A stretch of DNA of 64,000 bases from Photobacterium toruni (lineage in GTDB: Bacteria; Pseudomonadota; Gammaproteobacteria; Enterobacterales; Vibrionaceae), in assembly GCF_024529955.1 (NCBI RefSeq), contig NZ_AP024855.1, positions 868,001-932,000 on the forward strand, in the 5' to 3' direction. Below, in pieces: positions 62,664 through 64,000 of the stretch (position 1 is the stretch's first letter; each line of letters begins with the position of its first letter). Both the position numbers and the translations under genes were made by a program. The notes beneath the pieces were generated by a model. It ran no database searches and was not told where the DNA came from. It saw only the letters and a program-made list of their open reading frames with translations.

Positions 62664-62977
62664 AGTTCATCCTGCATTTTTATTGTTGTGTTTGTTTGTG
62701 TTTGCGTTTTATATTTTGTAACAGAAACATTTTTTAACAGGATCTGTTTAAAATAGCCAGTCTTCTTTTAATAAGCATACTTATTGCTGTTTTTTAACAA
62801 TCTCTATTACGATAATTTTACAATTAAGCAGCAATATGCGTATTTTTATTGGTGTGCGTCACGTAAATAAAAAATATTAATTAAGATAAGATGGTTAATC
62901 ATTGCGAATTTATTGGGTGTTTTGTTTGCCGAAATGGAGGGTAATGTTGCTTTGTTTTACATTTAGTTACAGAAAGG
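62664..62977. other. Intergenic region upstream of sstT
   Basis: About 310 bases with the sstT promoter; GTTGTGTTTGTTTGTGTTTG repeats around 62683-62704 are simple sequence. No gene seen. Confidence 0.45.
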
Positions 62978-63033
62978 AAAACGCCTAAAATTGGTTTGTT
63001 CCTATCAATATAGCAACCAATCTTAAGCGTTTT
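62978..63033 (-). terminator. Large hairpin past the batD-like gene
   Basis: AAAACGC and GCGTTTT enclose a second matched segment, ATTGGTTTG with CAACCAAT, in one extended stem. On the minus strand it ends GCGTTTTCC, consistent with termination downstream of the batD-like gene. A smaller AAGGCTA/TAGCCTT hairpin (63037-63056) lies before it. Confidence 0.6.
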
Positions 63034-63073
63034 GATAAGGCTATTGAAGTAGCCTTCTATTTTTTAGTATCCG

Positions 63074-64000
63074 TTATTGAGGGTCTAGACTCGATAATGT
63101 CATAGATGGCTGTTTTGTTATTGTAAGTTGTTTAGCTTGGGTTAATAACGTCAATAATATTTGGTTGTTCCATACTCTCTCTAAAGGAGAATAATGAACC
63201 GCCATCATTGATTGAACTTCATTATCGAGTTGTTGTAATAACTGTGGTTGGGTTGTGAGTATTGAATATTGTTGTGCTCGCCATTGTTGATAGTAAGTTT
63301 GTACTTTTATCGGATCATTGGCTTTAATGGAATTTTCAAGATCTGATATAACAGTTGTTTTTTCTGCAGTAACTATTGACGGCATAACCGCTGTTTGTTG
63401 GCGTTTTTTAACTAGTAATACCAAGGTAATTAACCATAAGCTGGCAAAAAATAGCGTAGCCCATGGCCAGATAGTTGTTGTTATAGACGCTTTTTCTGAA
63501 TTAATTGATACTGCTGGTGGTATTGCAGCTGGCGGTGACAATTGATTATTTGCTGTCGGATCGGCAATTACGTTTAAGGTTAAACCTGTAATTTCACTTT
63601 GTTGTTGTTTCGCCACGGTGGTATTCCACCAATTAATGGTGAGAGGCGGTAGTGACACTTTACCTGCTTGGCGAGGAATAATGACTTGTTTTAACGTCAT
63701 AACGCTGTAACCATTTTCAGTACGGTATTCAGGTTTTTCATTGTAAAGTCGTATTGTATCAGGGTAAGTTAAATTGATATTGGGCATATTACTTTGAGCG
63801 ACATCTTTAATTCGTAATGTAATGGTACGAGTGATGGGCTCACCAACCTTAACGGTAACGATGTTTTGGTTCGAAACTTGTGGTTGCCATGTTTGTTGTA
63901 ATTGTAAATTGGGGGTTGGTAACCATAACCCTTTGTAATCAGTAGGTTTAGCTTTGATGTCTACGGTGATACTTTTCGCGCTTTCATTTACGGGAATATT
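63074..64000 (-). CDS. batD: BatD-like protein, C-terminal part (runs off the window)
   Basis: 308 codons of open frame, continuing past base 64000; the ATG at 63787 is internal. The N-terminal visible part is a beta-rich repeat region (VGEPITRTITLRIKDV, VMTLKQVIIPRQAGKVSLPPLTINWWNT), typical of BatD/aerotolerance proteins. A membrane helix follows (TIWPWATLFFASLWLITLVLLV) and then a helical cytosolic tail of about 120 residues. BatD acts with BatA/B/C in a membrane complex linked to MoxR ATPases; those genes should lie beyond the right edge. Role is inferred from the family. Confidence 0.82.
   Translation of the reverse strand, partial: NIPVNESAKSITVDIKAKPTDYKGLWLPTPNLQLQQTWQPQVSNQNIVTVKVGEPITRTITLRIKDVAQSNMPNINLTYPDTIRLYNEKPEYRTENGYSVMTLKQVIIPRQAGKVSLPPLTINWWNTTVAKQQQSEITGLTLNVIADPTANNQLSPPAAIPPAVSINSEKASITTTIWPWATLFFASLWLITLVLLVKKRQQTAVMPSIVTAEKTTVISDLENSIKANDPIKVQTYYQQWRAQQYSILTTQPQLLQQLDNEVQSMMAVHYSPLERVWNNQILLTLLTQAKQLTITKQPSMTLSSLDPQ

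Noticed and set aside
1-64000. CRISPR arrays, tRNA or rRNA genes
   Set aside because: No regular spaced direct repeats of 25-40 bases and no cloverleaf or rRNA-like stretches were seen.

Overview
The window looks like chromosomal DNA of a low-GC gammaproteobacterium, most likely a Vibrionaceae member close to Photobacterium. That call rests on gene content (a TagA/StcE-like M66 protease, DUF2999 and DUF3010 proteins, a yiaW/yiaV pair, SstT, an RpoS-like sigma factor, H-NS) and on AT-rich composition. No database search was possible, so names come from recognised motifs and family knowledge.

Positions 1-4245 hold the end of an IS1595-family element, a tandem-rhodanese protein, two small conserved proteins and a REP-associated (Y1/HUH) transposase flanked by inverted GGACAGCC boxes. 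Positions 4381-18744 are a 14.36-kb integrated island. It splits a 168-codon YgjP-like metallopeptidase gene exactly: codons 125-168 and the stop lie at 4246-4380 and codons 1-124 at 18745-19116. Just inside its left end the island carries an intact diverged copy of the gene it destroys (4592-5098). At its right end is a recombination module of three large tyrosine-recombinase-like genes plus a small coiled-coil gene, resembling Tn554 TnpABC and the gamma-mobile-trio islands of Vibrio. The middle recombinase is split by an in-phase A_AAA_AAA slippery site, and the first is interrupted by an IS1595 copy with a perfect 8-bp target duplication. The cargo looks like a small defence set: a PIN-domain protein, a three-helix membrane protein, a DUF4209 protein with an Rx4H HEPN-like motif, the tail of a UvrD-like helicase, and a ParB-HTH-nuclease fusion.

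From 19.3 to 52.4 kb the DNA is mostly ordinary chromosome: mog, creA-like, DUF2157, a GNAT enzyme, LysR with a D-lactate dehydrogenase, EmrAB-like efflux, a cold-shock protein, YbhB, LysR, a group 2 sigma factor, H-NS, a BCCT transporter, the M66 protease and a MOSC protein. A sulfur cluster at 48.6-51.5 kb has a CoA-disulfide-reductase-like/rhodanese gene with an internal deletion that removes its FAD/catalytic-Cys segment. It is divergent from an ArsR (BigR-like) regulator and two half-size YeeE permeases, with two TTAG-N6-CTAA palindromes between them.

Positions 52.5-55.4 kb form a second small accessory patch (DHFR-like, a 63-aa protein, DUF5677, an orphan). It contains a structured repeat also found once in the island, downstream of the PIN gene. 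The window ends with guaC and its unusual 5' hairpin, an AraC regulator divergent from the yiaW-yiaV pair, sstT, and the 3' part of a BatD gene that runs off the right edge.
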